A DNA stretch of 64,000 nucleotides from contig CM030937.1 of NCBI GenBank assembly GCA_018136815.1, forward strand, positions 5,536,632 through 5,600,631, written 5' to 3'. The position numbers and the translations under genes were made by a program. Positions 30,501 through 41,127 of the stretch are shown piece after piece. The number at the start of each line of letters is the position of its first letter. The first letter of the stretch is position 1. The notes under the pieces were generated by a model, which was given only the letters and a program-made list of their open reading frames with translations, was not told where the DNA came from and made no database searches. The stretch is from Isochrysis galbana (lineage: Eukaryota; Haptophyta; Isochrysidales; Isochrysidaceae).

Positions 30501-33500
30501 TGATAGTGTTGAGCTTCGTCGGTTCTGGAGGAACCTGGTCTAGGAGTGCGACTTCGATGGCAACGGGCCGCAGGTAGCCCCGCGATGCAGAATAGAGTTG
30601 GTTGGGAAAAATGCCGATCGAAATCTTCTCGCCCGACGTTGGCTTTCCGTAGTTGAAGGCAAGGAGGAAGTGAGCAGCGCTTGAGTCTTCATCAAGGAGA
30701 AGCAACGATGCGTTCGCCGTCAAACTAGCAGCGAGCTCAGGGATTCCCGGCGTTGTGATATTGAAGACGGCCAACGAGGGCAGCGCACCGTCGAGGGTGC
30801 GCACCGGATGCGTGAACGTCACGTTTACGACGTTGTCGTCGCCCATGCTAACGGAGAATTCGGTCGGCTCCCAGGGGGTTCCAGTAGTGGCAAGTGTTGT
30901 GAGTACAACCAACTCGGCCACGGTGACGGCACCCGTGCCACTCGCGTTCCGAACGAGCTCGTAGACGCAGTCCCTAGGAGCGCCGACAGCAGAGCAATTT
31001 TGGGCGTCAAAGGCTAGTTGCGTGGATCCGAGCGCGTCGAGCACGAGGGCACCGAATTGTGGGGGTGGTGGGGCGGGAGGGGACGGCGGCGAGGGAGGCG
31101 GCGGCGAGGGTGGCGGCGGTGAGGGTGGCGGCGACGGCGGCGGCGGCAAGGGAGGCGACGACGGAGGCTGTGAGGGTGGCGGCGGCGACGGCGGCGGCGA
31201 CGGCGGCGGGGACGGTGGCGGGCACGGAGGCGGAGGTGAGGGTAGCGGCGATGGCGGCGGCGGTGATGGCGGCGGCGGAGATGGTGGCGGGGGGGGCGAT
31301 GGAGGCGGTGGTGACGGCGGTGGCGGCGATGGCGGTGGCGGCGATGGCGGTGGCAGCGATGGCGGTGGCGACGGCGGTGGTAATGGAGGTGGCGGAGACG
31401 GTGGCGGAGAAGGTGGTGGCGATGGAGGAGGGGGTGAAGGTGGCGGCGGCGATGGCGGCGGCGGCGATGGGGGTGGCGATGGCGGCGGCGGGGATGGCGG
31501 CGGCGGCGATGGCGGCGGCGGCGATGGCGGCGGCGGCGACGGAGGCGGCGGTGAGGGGGGGGGGGCGAGGGCGGGGGGGTGAGGGCGGCGGAGGCGAGGG
31601 TGGCGGCGGCCAGGGGGGAGGGGGGACGGTGGCGGGGGCGATGGCGGGGGAGGCGATGGCGGGGGAGGCGATGGCGGGGGAGGCGAAGGGGGAGGTGGTG
31701 AAGGTGGAGGGGGCGATGGCGGCGGTGGCGATGGCGGCGGTGGCGAAGGTGGTGGGGGTGATGGCGGAGGTGGGGACGGAGGCGGTGGAGACGGAGGAGG
31801 CGGTGATGGCGGTGGAGGAGACGGCGGCGGCGGTGAGGGCGGCGGTGGGGAGGGCGGTGGCGGCGAGGGTGGCGGTGGCGAAGGCGGTGGTGGCGATGGT
31901 GGGGGCGGCGATGGCGGCGGCGGCGACGGTGGAGGCGGCGATGGCGGTGGTGGAGAGGGTGGCGGTGGCGATGGTGGTGGTGGAGAGGGAGGTGGTGGCG
32001 AGGGCGGGGGTGGCGAGGGAGGCGGCGGTGAGGGTGGCGGCGGTGAGGGTGGGGGGGGCGACGGGGGTGGCGGTGAGGGGGGGGGGTCGAGGGTGGCGGC
32101 GGCGATGGTGGCGGCGGCGACGGCGGGGGCGGCGAGGGTGGAGGAGGCGATGGCGGGGGCGGCGACGGCGGAGGAGGTGATGGTGGAGGTGGTGAGGGCG
32201 GTGGGAGTGAGGGTGGTGGCGGAGACGGCGGCGGCGGGGACGGTGGTGGTGGCGATGGCGGTGGCGGAGAGGGAGGCGGCGGCGATGGCGGCGGCGGCGA
32301 TGGCGGGGGTGGAGAGGGAGGCGGCGGCGATGGCGGTGGCGGAGATGGCGGTGGCGGAGATGGCGGTGGAGGAGACGGCGGTGGCGGAGACGGTGGTGGA
32401 GGGAACGGCGGTGGGGGCGACGGTGGCGGTGGAGACGGAGGCGGAGGCGACGGTGGCGGCGGCGAGGGCGGAGGCGGCGAGGGCGGGGGTGGCGACGGGG
32501 GTGGCGGTGAGGGTGGCGGCGGTGAGGGTGGCGGCGGGGAGGGTGGGGGGGGCGAGGGCGGTGGCGGCGAGGGTGGCGGCGGCGAGGGTGGCGGCGGCGA
32601 GGGTGGTGGCGGCGAAGGCGGGGGTGGCGATGGGGGTGGCGGTGAGGGCGGCGGCGGAGAAGGTGGTGGCGGTGATGGCGGCGGGGGAGATGGCGGGGGT
32701 GGCGAGGGCGGCGGCGGTGAGGGCGGCGGCGGCGACGGTGGCGGTGGCGATGGAGGTGGAGGGGACGGCGGTGGCGGCGACGGTGGAGGCGGCGACGGTG
32801 GAGGCGGCGACGGCGGAGGCGGCGACGGTGGCGGTGGCGACGGTGGAGGTGGCGACGGTGGTGGTGGAGACGGTGGTGGTGGAGACGGAGGTGGAGGCGA
32901 CGGCGGGGGTGGCGAGGGAGGCGGCGGCGAGGGCGGGGGTGGCGACGGGGGTGGTGGTGAGGGTGGCGGCGGTGAGGGTGGGGGGGGCGATGGCGGTGGC
33001 GGCGAAGGTGGCGGGGGCAAAGGTGGCGGAGGTGACGGTGGCGGCGGGGAGGGTGGGGGGGGCGAGGGCGGCGGCGGTGAGGGTAGTGGTGGCGAGGGTG
33101 GTGGCGGCGAGGGTGGTGGTGGTGAGGGTGGCGGCGGTGAGGGTGGGGGGGGCGATGGCGGGGGCGGCGAAGGTGGCGGGGGCGATGGTGGCGGAGGTGA
33201 CGGTGGCGGCGGGGAGGGTGGGGGGGGCGAGGGTGGCGGCGGCAAGGGTGGTGGCGGCGAGGGTGGTGGTGGCGAGGGTGGTGGCGGCGATGGTGGTGGC
33301 GGTGAGGGCGGCGGCGGAGAAGGTGGGGGCGGTGATGGCGGCGGGGGAGATGGCGGGGGTGGCGAGGGCGGCGGCGGTGAGGGCGGCGGCGGCGACGGTG
33401 GCGGTGGCGATGGAGGTGGAGGGGACGGCGGTGGCGGCGACGGTGGAGGCGGCGACGGTGGAGGCGGCGACGGCGGAGGCGGCGACGGTGGCGGTGGCGA

Positions 33501-35698
33501 CGGTGGAGGTGGCGACGGCGGAGGCGGCGACGGTGGCGGTGGCGACGGTGGAGGTGGCGACGGTGGTGGTGGCGACGGTGGAGGTGGCGACGGTGGAGGT
33601 GACGACGGTGGAGGTGGAGACGGTGGCGGTGGAGACGGAGGTGGAGGCGACGGCGGGGGTGGCGAGGGAGGCGGCGGCGAGGGCGGGGGTGGCGACGGGG
33701 GTGGCGGTGAGGGTGGGGGGGGCGATGGCGGTGGCGGCGAAGGTGGCGGGGGCGAAGGTGGCGGAGGTGACGGTGGCGGCGGGGAGGGTGGGGGGGGCGA
33801 GGGCGGCGGCGGTGAGGGTGGTGGTGGCGAGGGTGGTGGCGGCGAAGGCGGGGGTGGCGATGGTGGTGGCGGTGAGGGCGGCGGCGGTGAGGGCGGCGGC
33901 GGAGAAGGTGGTGGCGGTGATGGCGGCGGGGGAGATGGCGGGGGTGGCGAGGGCGGCGGCGGTGAGGGTGGCGGCGGCGACGGTGGCGGTGGCGATGGAG
34001 GTGGAGGGGACGGCGGTGGCGGCGACGGTGGCGGCGGCGACGGTGGAGGCGGCGACGGCGGAGGCGGCGACGGTGGCGGTGGCGACGGTGGAGGTGGCGA
34101 CGGTGGTGGTGGCGACGGTGGAGGTCGCGAGGGAGGCGGCGGCGAGGGCGGGGGTGGCGAGGGAGGCGGCGGTGAGGGCGGGGGTGGCGACGGGGGTGGC
34201 GGTGAGGGTGGCGGCGGTGAGGGGGGGGGGGGCATGGCGGTGGCGGCGATGGCGGTGGCGGCGACGGAGGGGGCGGCGAGGGTGGTGGAGGCGATGGCGG
34301 GGGTGGCGACGGCGGAGGAGGTGATGGTGGAGGTGGTGAGGGCGGTGGGGTTGAGGGTGGTGGCGGAGACGGCGGCGGCGGGGACGGCGGTGGTGGCGAT
34401 GGAGGCGGCGGCGATGGTGGCGGCGGCGAGGGCGGAGGCGGTGAGGGTGGGGGCGGCGAGGGCGGCGGCGGCGACGGTGGAGGTGGCGAGGGCGGCGGTG
34501 GCGAGGGCGGTGGTGGTGAGGGCGGTGGCGGCGAGGGGGGCAGCGGCGAGGGCGGTGGCGGTGAGGGGGGGGGGGTTGAGGGCGGCGGCCGTGAGGGCGG
34601 CGGCGGCGACGGTGGAGGTGTTGAGGGAGGCGGTGGCGAGGGAGGCGGTGGCGAGGGTGGTGGCGGCGAGGGTGGTGGCGGCGAAGGCGGGGGTGGCGAT
34701 GGTGGTGGCGGTGAGGGCGGCGGCGGAGAAGGTGGTGGCGGTGATGGCGGCGGGGGAGATGGCGGGGGTGGCGAGGGCGGCGGCGGTGAGGGTGGCGGCG
34801 GCGACGGTGGCGGTGGCGATGGAGGTGGAGGGGACGGCGGTGGCGGCGACGGTGGCGGCGACGGTGGCGGCGGCGACGGCGGAGGCGGCGACGGTGGTGG
34901 TGGCGACGGTGGAGGTGGCGACGGTGGAGGTGGCGACGGTGGTGGTGGCGACGGTGGCGGTGGAGACGGAGGCGGAGGCGAGGGCTGGGGTGGCGAGGGA
35001 GGCGGCGGCGAGGGCGGGGGTGGCGACGGGGGCGGCAGAGAGGGTGGGGGCGGCGAGGGCGGCGGCGGCGAGGGCGGCGGCGGCGAGGGTGGAGGTGGCG
35101 AGGGCGGTGGCGGCGAGGGTGGAGGTGGCGAGGGCGGCGGTGGCGAGGGCGGCGGTGGCGAGGGCGGCGGCGGCGAGGGCGGTGGCGGCGAGGGCGGTGG
35201 CGGTGAGGGCGGCGGAGGTGACGGCGGCGGTGGTGACGGAGGAGGTGGCGAGGGTGGAGGTGGCGACGGTGGGGGCGGCGACGGTGGAGGTGGCGACGGT
35301 GGCGGCGACGGTGGCGGCGGCGACGGTGGAGGTGGCGAGGGCGGCGGCGGCGAGGGTGGCGGTGGCGAGGGCGGCGGTGGTGAGGGTGGCGGCGGTGACG
35401 GTGGCAAGGGCTGGGGCAGTGAGGGAGGAGGAGGCGAGGGCGGGGAAGGCGAGGGCGGCGGAGAGGAGGGGGGTGCCGGCGACGTCGGGGGAGGCGACGG
35501 CGGGGGAGGTGAGGGGGGCGGAGGGGACGGGAGAAGGCTGTCTGGAGATGGTGGCGGTGGCAATGGCTCAGGCGACAGTGTGGGGGGTCGCTCTGGCGTG
35601 AGGGCAAGCGCAGTGAGAGTGAGCGGGACGGCTCGAGCAAAGGGCGCACTGCCGAGTATCACGCTTAGCAACAGTCTCCTCGTGCTCACCGGGCCCAT
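27559..35698 (-). CDS. Giant Ser-Pro4 ectodomain, single-pass, four-IQ membrane protein
   Basis: About 2,700 residues if read through. Order: signal peptide (MGPVSTRRLLLSVILGSAPFARAVP); a ~1,500-residue SPPPP array of the extensin/pherophorin type; a ~330-residue globular ectodomain (31080–30085) with two Ig-like stretches, one ending VDGAIQDEAGN as in SwmB/Big domains; a transmembrane helix at about 30077–29996 (VATLLGLLVSIVFLWLVVKW followed by YQRRRR); a basic cytoplasmic part with four IQ motifs near 29230, 29035, 28833 and 28567 (e.g. AAIRIQARFRGRKARR); and a Ser/Pro-rich tail. IQ motifs bind calmodulin. The frame changes inside the array at G-runs 34221–34232 and 32077–32086 and flips briefly at 31555–31626. 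Each of the first two sites lacks one base of the 15-bp period, so homopolymer miscounts are likely. Inferred role: coupling of wall or scale matrix to calcium signalling. Confidence 0.8.
31080..35610 (-). repeat. 15-bp codon repeat coding SPPPP
   Basis: About 4.5 kb of degenerate GGCGGTGGCGACGGT-type 15-mers, nearly all purine plus C/T wobble on the + strand. Blocks of several hundred bases are repeated almost exactly, e.g. around 32700–32900, 33360–33660 and 33950–34130. This points to segmental duplication and gene-conversion-like growth. Antisense Gly/Ala/Val-rich ORFs of up to 743 codons here are shadows. Confidence 0.95.
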
Positions 35699-36538
35699 AG
35701 CGCAAGGCCCATGAGAAGAGCGAGGCTCTCGCCGCGCTCGCAGGCCACTTCTCTCTCTCTTGTGTCTCTCGATCGCTCGAGGGAGAACCCTAGGTGGAAC
35801 GCCGGAGATTCATTCTGTAAAAAGACAGTTACATTTCTCTATTCCTCCTATGTACCCTCTCTCCTCTCGACGTCGCATGCCCACCTCGTCAACCTTTTCC
35901 TTCGACGACGATCCACCAAAAATCTTTTCAATAAACGCCTTCTTGAATCAGTTCTCTTCCCCCTTTGTCCCACCATCGCTCTCGTTAGATCTCTCAAACA
36001 ACCCCCCCCCTCGCTCCCCCCTCTCATCCTCTCCTGCGGCAACCTGAAACGAACATCCTGCGTTGCAACCCACCGAACAGCAAGAGTTCATCTTAAACTT
36101 GAACACAGATTTGTGTCGAGGGGACCGAAATAGCACATCGACTAAGACAAAACAAAAGTAGGGAGAGATGGAGAACGGCGACGGCTCCGGGAGGTCGGTC
36201 CAACGCTTCTCCCTTTCGCGGCTCGTAGGGCGGTCAAACAGGGGCTTTTCAACTGCTTCTAGTAAGGATTGGGCTGCATTTTTACCGCGGCGCGATGCCC
36301 TATAAAAAACTGTCGTATTCTACACGCTGAGGGGTTTAACTTCTACCTTCCGGAGTTGTTTTACTTGTTTAAACCATTCTCCTCTTCTACTTTCTTCAAA
36401 AGTCGCATTCATCATTCATGCTCTACGGCTCTCTTCAATGGTTGGTGATTATCTTCCATGTTCTGTGACTGTCTCTAGTGTTCGCACGGTTACAACTAAC
36501 TTTATAGTCAGTTGCCATGGGGCATCCTAGCCCAAAGG
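35699..36538. other. 5' flank of giant gene
   Basis: No gene recognised. TAGGGCGGTCAAACAG at 36227–36242 recurs at about 45563–45578 beside the 5S-flanking inverted repeat, and CCTATAAAAAACTGT (36299–36313) is the inverse of the following bases there. This hints at a shared small element. Confidence 0.4.
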
Positions 36539-36652
36539 GACGACGAGGGACGCGAGCGCGTGGTCGCATATTACGGCCGTAGCTTGAACCCCGCGGAACG
36601 CCACTGGACTGTCACAGAGATTGAGCTTTGGCCGCGTTAGAATCCATTCGGA
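36539..36652 (+). pseudogene. Chromovirus RNase H remnant
   Basis: Reads DDEGRERVVAYYGRSLN, then PAERHWTVTEIEL, and after a one-base loss AALESIR. The chromovirus at 4.1–5.6 kb has the same block: EHVVAYYGRRLTAAERHWTTTEVELLAALESIR in pieces. It is a small relic on the opposite strand. Its right end is duplicated at 37691–37706 around an inserted retroposon. Confidence 0.88.
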
Positions 36653-37690
36653 TAAAACAATTAATGTTATATCCTAGCCAAACCCACTAGCTAATTGGAC
36701 ACAACTTTTCCGTCCCGGAATCCCGCCATGCCTGACGACTGACGAGCCAGGTGTCCGAGCCCCCTCCCCTCGATATTTGTCCTCCCCCCAGTGCACGCAC
36801 CGACCCCGCGCACCCCAGCACGTCCTCTCCTCGAGTCCACGCTGGGGGAATGTCGCATCCGCGATCGACTTCCGACCTTAGGCGTCTTCGTGCTCAGTCG
36901 TTCTTGTTGCCACGAAGTTTTACTGGTAACTTGTAGAACTCTTCACTCGTAATTCGCCCTTCGCTCCTTGCCGTCGCGCCCCTTTGTGGCCTGTCTCGCC
37001 CCTGTTTCGCTCCTTTGCACCTTGGGTCTTGCTCTGTCTTTGGTCCCTCCTTGCTGCTTGCTGTCGTTCCGGGAGCCCAGAAGCGCTAATCTCTCTCGCC
37101 GAGGCGAGTGGCGAGTGGCCGCGGCGAGCCGCGGCCCTTCCCTCCTGGTTCTGGTGCCCCCGTCTTCTCTTACCCAAACGGGGCGAGAAGACACGTAAAT
37201 GCCGGAGGGGAGAGCTGCCACTCCCCCCTCCCCTCCCTCTTTCCTCTTCCTCCTCTCTTCCCTGCGGCTCTGGCCCATGGCGCGCGCCTGCGGTCCCTCT
37301 TCAGGTCCCCAGGAGGCCTGCAGGGGCCTGGGAGCACCGCTCAGGGAGCAGGTGAGGCTGGGGCATGGCCCTGGCCCCTCCTGCCTCTTCCTCGCTGGCT
37401 CTCGATCGAGCCCCTGCCGGTCGACAGGAGCTGGCTGGGGGCTCCTGATCAGGGGGGCCCAGGGAGAGGGGGGGTTGGTCAGAGCGAGAAGCAGGCCAAC
37501 GCGGGCCAGGGCGTGCGATCTGTGCCCGACTCTCAACGAGAGTCTGGGCAGTCTGGGTGAGTCCCCCCTACATGCCAAAAGGCAGCGCAGGGGGGTGGAT
37601 GGTGGATGGTTCTCGCCCCCCATGAGGGGAGTCGAGAGAGTGGGGGGGGCGCGAGGCCCCCCTCCATGGCGACCAATCATAAGATTAGTC
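36653..37690 (-). mobile_element. Complete retroposon D with 16-bp target duplication
   Basis: Flanked by the exact direct repeat TTAGAATCCATTCGGA at 36637–36652 and 37691–37706. On the minus strand the 5' end is the palindrome-like GACTAATCTTATGATTGGT (37672–37690), followed by CGCCATGGAGG. The left (3') end is AT-rich (TAAAACAATTAATG on +). The body includes the ACCATCC, GTCGACAGG and CCTGGGGGCC-type strings of the family and a long minus-strand frame of no recognisable function. Length 1,038 bp. Confidence 0.85.
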
Positions 37691-37706
37691 TTAGAATCCA
37701 TTCGGA

Positions 37707-37880
37707 ATTGGAGGGCGAGGGCGGAGGCGGAGACGGAGGAGGCGGCGAGGGCCTTCTTGAGGTCGATGACGCGCGCAAAGAGCTCCGCTTTCTCGTCGAC
37801 CATCTCATTCTTCTTGCGCCTTTTGCGCACATGCGTAGTTGACTGCTCTTCTGTCGCACTCACGGGTGTGTGGAGCGGCG
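37707..37880 (-). other. Possible host exon with coiled coil
   Basis: The minus frame reads TTHVRKRRKKNEMVDEKAEL and FARVIDLKKALAASS, a basic stretch and a short helix, running up to the retroposon D duplication. It may be an exon interrupted by the insertion; there is no family match. Confidence 0.25.
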
Positions 37881-38453
37881 CGTGCGCCAAGTTTGTGCAA
37901 GGTTTGCAGCGGCTCCTGGCATGCGCACCGCGCAGGGCGCGCTTGCCCCACACAGTGAGAACCCCGCTTGGTCGTGTGTATAACGAGAACGCGCTAAGCG
38001 GAGGAAGAGGAACGAGTCGTGCGAGCAGCGCTTGCGCTCGGCGTCCAGTCGACAGGTGGCTGTGTCGAGCGAGTCGAACGAAACCAGCGAGCAGGAGCAC
38101 GAGAGGAGAGGACGGAGGACCGTACCGATGCGCGCCGAGTCGCCACCATCGTGAGGAAGACGAGGGCGAGGAGAGAGCTGGAGGGTGAGCGAGGAGGGAG
38201 GAGGGAGGCAGGCAGTAGGAGCCGTCTCTCTCTGGTAGGTCGATGAGAGGGGGAGGAGGGGACCCCGGGGAGGGGACCCGGGGGAGGGGAGAGACCAAAA
38301 GACCTACCAGTTGTTTACGTTAGTGTTTTCACAGTATACTGTAATAATTCCCCCGGTCCCAGGGGGTGCCCCCACGGTCCCCGACCGCCTCTGCGTCCAG
38401 AGTCCCCCCGCGGAAAGAGTGAACGCACGGCGTGCACCTTCCTGGAAGTTGCT

Positions 38454-38995
38454 ATGCGCACGCACGGCGCCCCCGCGGGGGGCCGATGCACATCGCGCCG
38501 TGCCCACGCACGGCGTGCACAATGTGATTGCAAGTCATCACACGTGCTGCGCAACTAAACATCTCTTATATGGCTACTTTACGTGATTGTGGGTCTTAGG
38601 GGTACGCACAGGGGAAAATTGGCATGCGCACGCACGGCGCCCCCGCGGGGGGGGGGGGGGGGGCGATGCACATCGCGCCGTGCCCACGAACGGCGTGCAC
38701 AATGATTGCAAGTCATCACACGTGCTTGCTGCGCAACGAAACATCTCTTATATGGCTACTTACGTGAGTGTGGGCCTTATGGGTACGCACAGGGGGGAAA
38801 TTGTCACGGCGCCCCCGCGGGGGGGGGAGGGGGGGATGCACGGCGCACGGCGTGCACAATGATTGCAAGTCATCACACGTGCTGCGTAACGAAACATCTC
38901 TTATATGGCTACTTTACGTGAATGTGGGCCTTAGGGGAAAAAGTTGACATGCGCACGCACGGCGCCCGCAGGGGGCCGATGCACATCGCGAATCA
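38454..38995 (+). repeat. ~170-bp tandem repeat, four copies
   Basis: Unit starts at 38454, 38624, about 38796 and 38949; the CACGGCGC landmark recurs at 38463, 38633, 38805 and 38958 (spacing 170, 172, 153). Each unit has a GCGCACGCACGGCGCCC head, a variable G-run (5 to 18), CACGGCGTGCACAATG, the conserved CATCTCTTATATGGCTACTT and a TACGCACAGGGG end. The last copy is partial. Confidence 0.93.
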
Positions 38996-40128
38996 CAATC
39001 GAAAAGCGCCGACACGGCGCCCTCCGGGGGGGGGACACGCGTCGCGGGAAGCAGGGAATGTTACGCTAGTCTACATTTAATTTTAAAATAACAAATGTGG
39101 ACATTTGATCGCTCAATTCGACTCATGTCCCACAATTGACGGAACGACACCTGGCGGCCCAGCCTCGCGGCTTCCCCGCCCCCCCCGCCCCCCGACCCTC
39201 CTCCCGAAGCCAGCGGTCGCTCGGGGCCCAAGCTGGCCCAAGCCGGCGATGGCACTGTGAAAAAAGTCTTTGATTATTGAATATATATCCCGTTGTGCCA
39301 CCCCCCAGAAACCAGCGGGCGTTCCCCAGTCAGCTTGCGGAGGTAATGTGAGTAATGCCATCATTTACAAGATCAAGATCATCTCGTGCTGGTGACGTCC
39401 GTCGGTCCATCGGTCTGTGGAGACAAGGGCGACAAAATGAGATCGAGAGGGCAATGATAGATCGGCTGCGACTCGGTTCACGAGATCGAGAGACGCGCCG
39501 GATCGGCGCCGCCGCAGCCCGCCCCTTTCACTTGTCGACCATGGGAAAGACAGGCGCTCTACCCGACATCGCGGGCACTTCCGGATGGCCACTTCATATT
39601 GAACAACTCACAACTCGGCGTCTTTTCGGAAGACAACACCCTATGTACACCGCACCAGAAGCTCTGCCGCTTCAGCGGGGGGGGGGGGGGGATGCTGCAT
39701 GCTGTGGGGGAGTGAGCGCGCCCTTCCCCATGCGAACCAACTGCCAACTGGAAAAAGTTAGCTGGTTAGACTGCGGGGTATACTTGATGCTTTTTTGAAT
39801 TATTTTCATGTGGCAGATACAAAATAATTAGACGGGCAGATAACCAAAAACAGACGGACGAAATTCCCACGACGACGATGACAGACGCACAGTATCAGAA
39901 ACACTAAACAAACAGCAATACAACATGCGCGTACAACGTAGTACGATCCACAAAGCGTCGCACGCGCATGCACCTGGCTTCCACGCTCCTACTTGGCAAG
40001 CTTGACATTCTACGCCCCCCCGGCGAAATCGCGCGGATCGCTGAATGCGTCTCCTTCTTCCAGCTGCCCACCTGCCTCCCTCGTACTTTCTACATCTAAT
40101 TGCTTGTGTGTTGGTGCTGTTGCGTACT
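38996..40128. other. Intergenic, no gene seen
   Basis: Short ORFs only. It has a G14 run at about 39677–39690, and nothing is supported as coding. Confidence 0.4.
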
Positions 40129-40995
40129 TTAGACAAGAGTTGCGATGGGGTGGGCCCAGCGCACGCGTGTCGCCGTGTCGCCATCGCGTCGCGCTGGGCC
40201 AGCAAGGGCATCGTCATCACCGGAGAGTTCGCTCAAGACTGGGAGCAAGATGCGTCTCTGCTGCCGCCGGCCTCCAATCGCCGTGGCACTGTGCCACGGC
40301 CGGCGAAACGAGTACGAGCGGTGTTGCCTAGAGGAGAGTCCGAGCTGCGTCTGTAGGCGTTTGTGCAGAGCGGAGATTGTAAGGATCCCCACGGCGAGCA
40401 TGCTGCCGATATGTACAACTGCGACGCCATCTGGCCGGATAGCCGCGCCAGGGCCGGCCGCGGCGCGAGGCTCCGCTTGAAGGCGGGAAGGCGTGGCAAG
40501 GATGGCGCCATCATCGTGTATCCATCCCGGTGGAGTCCACTCTATGTCCCCGCTGTACCGGCGCCGCGCTTCTTGGCGGACGACTTTACACGGATCAATC
40601 CCCTCTATACCGTCATGGTATACCTTCACAGCATCCCTGCTCGATGTGTACATGCCATACGCGAACACGAGCGGACAGGCAATCGCGAACATGCCACATG
40701 CCGCGGTTGTAGCTGTCGAGGTGACGAGAGCACCTGCCGAGGCGATACCGTAGCAGGAGGCACAGCCGACATCGCTCGAGCAGGCAAAGACATCGTACGC
40801 CGCCTGCCCTGTCATGTTCTGCGCCGTCAGCAGGTCACCGTCATTAAGGCCCACATGGTGTGCAGTGTCGACGATGGCGTCGTTCGAGGCCTTGGCAGCA
40901 TTGTCTGCTGCAGAGGTGGCAAGCTCAGCGAGGTTGGATAGAAGCCATTCGTTCTCGACGCTCGCCACAGCAATTGAGCAGAGCAGCAACAGCAT
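40129..40995 (-). CDS. Unknown secreted/membrane protein, 288 residues
   Basis: The start chosen gives MLLLLCSIAVASVENEW, a plausible signal peptide. Then come an Ala/Asn/Asp-rich helix (LAELATSAADNAAKASND), a hydrophobic central segment with several Cys (CASCYGIASAGALV, TAACGMFAIACPLVFAYGMY), a soluble stretch (VKVYHDGIEGIDPCKVVRQEARRRY) and a second hydrophobic segment (VAVVHIGSMLAVGILTISAL). The last ~60 residues are Arg-rich and may be beyond a missed splice site. The frame upstream is fused by chance to LINE RT. Family not recognised. Confidence 0.5.
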   Translation of the reverse strand: MLLLLCSIAVASVENEWLLSNLAELATSAADNAAKASNDAIVDTAHHVGLNDGDLLTAQNMTGQAAYDVFACSSDVGCASCYGIASAGALVTSTATTAACGMFAIACPLVFAYGMYTSSRDAVKVYHDGIEGIDPCKVVRQEARRRYSGDIEWTPPGWIHDDGAILATPSRLQAEPRAAAGPGAAIRPDGVAVVHIGSMLAVGILTISALHKRLQTQLGLSSRQHRSYSFRRPWHSATAIGGRRQQRRILLPVLSELSGDDDALAGPARRDGDTATRVRWAHPIATLV

Positions 40996-41127
40996 CCCTC
41001 CCGAGCAGCAGGCGAGACGGGCCAGGGGATGCTTTGTTGGCCAGTGGGGTGCGCCAGCGGAGCCCCAACGGAAGGGCCGACGACAGCTTCCTTGCTCCCC
41101 CCCCACCCCCCCGCCGCACTCTGTAGC

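Noticed and set aside
31022-35601. Very long plus-strand Gly/Ala/Val-rich ORFs (up to 743 codons)
   Set aside because: They are antisense to the SPPPP array and open only because the 15-bp repeat contains no stop in any frame.
38454-38995. CRISPR-like direct repeats with spacers
   Set aside because: Units are contiguous ~170-bp copies without unique spacers, in a eukaryotic genome.
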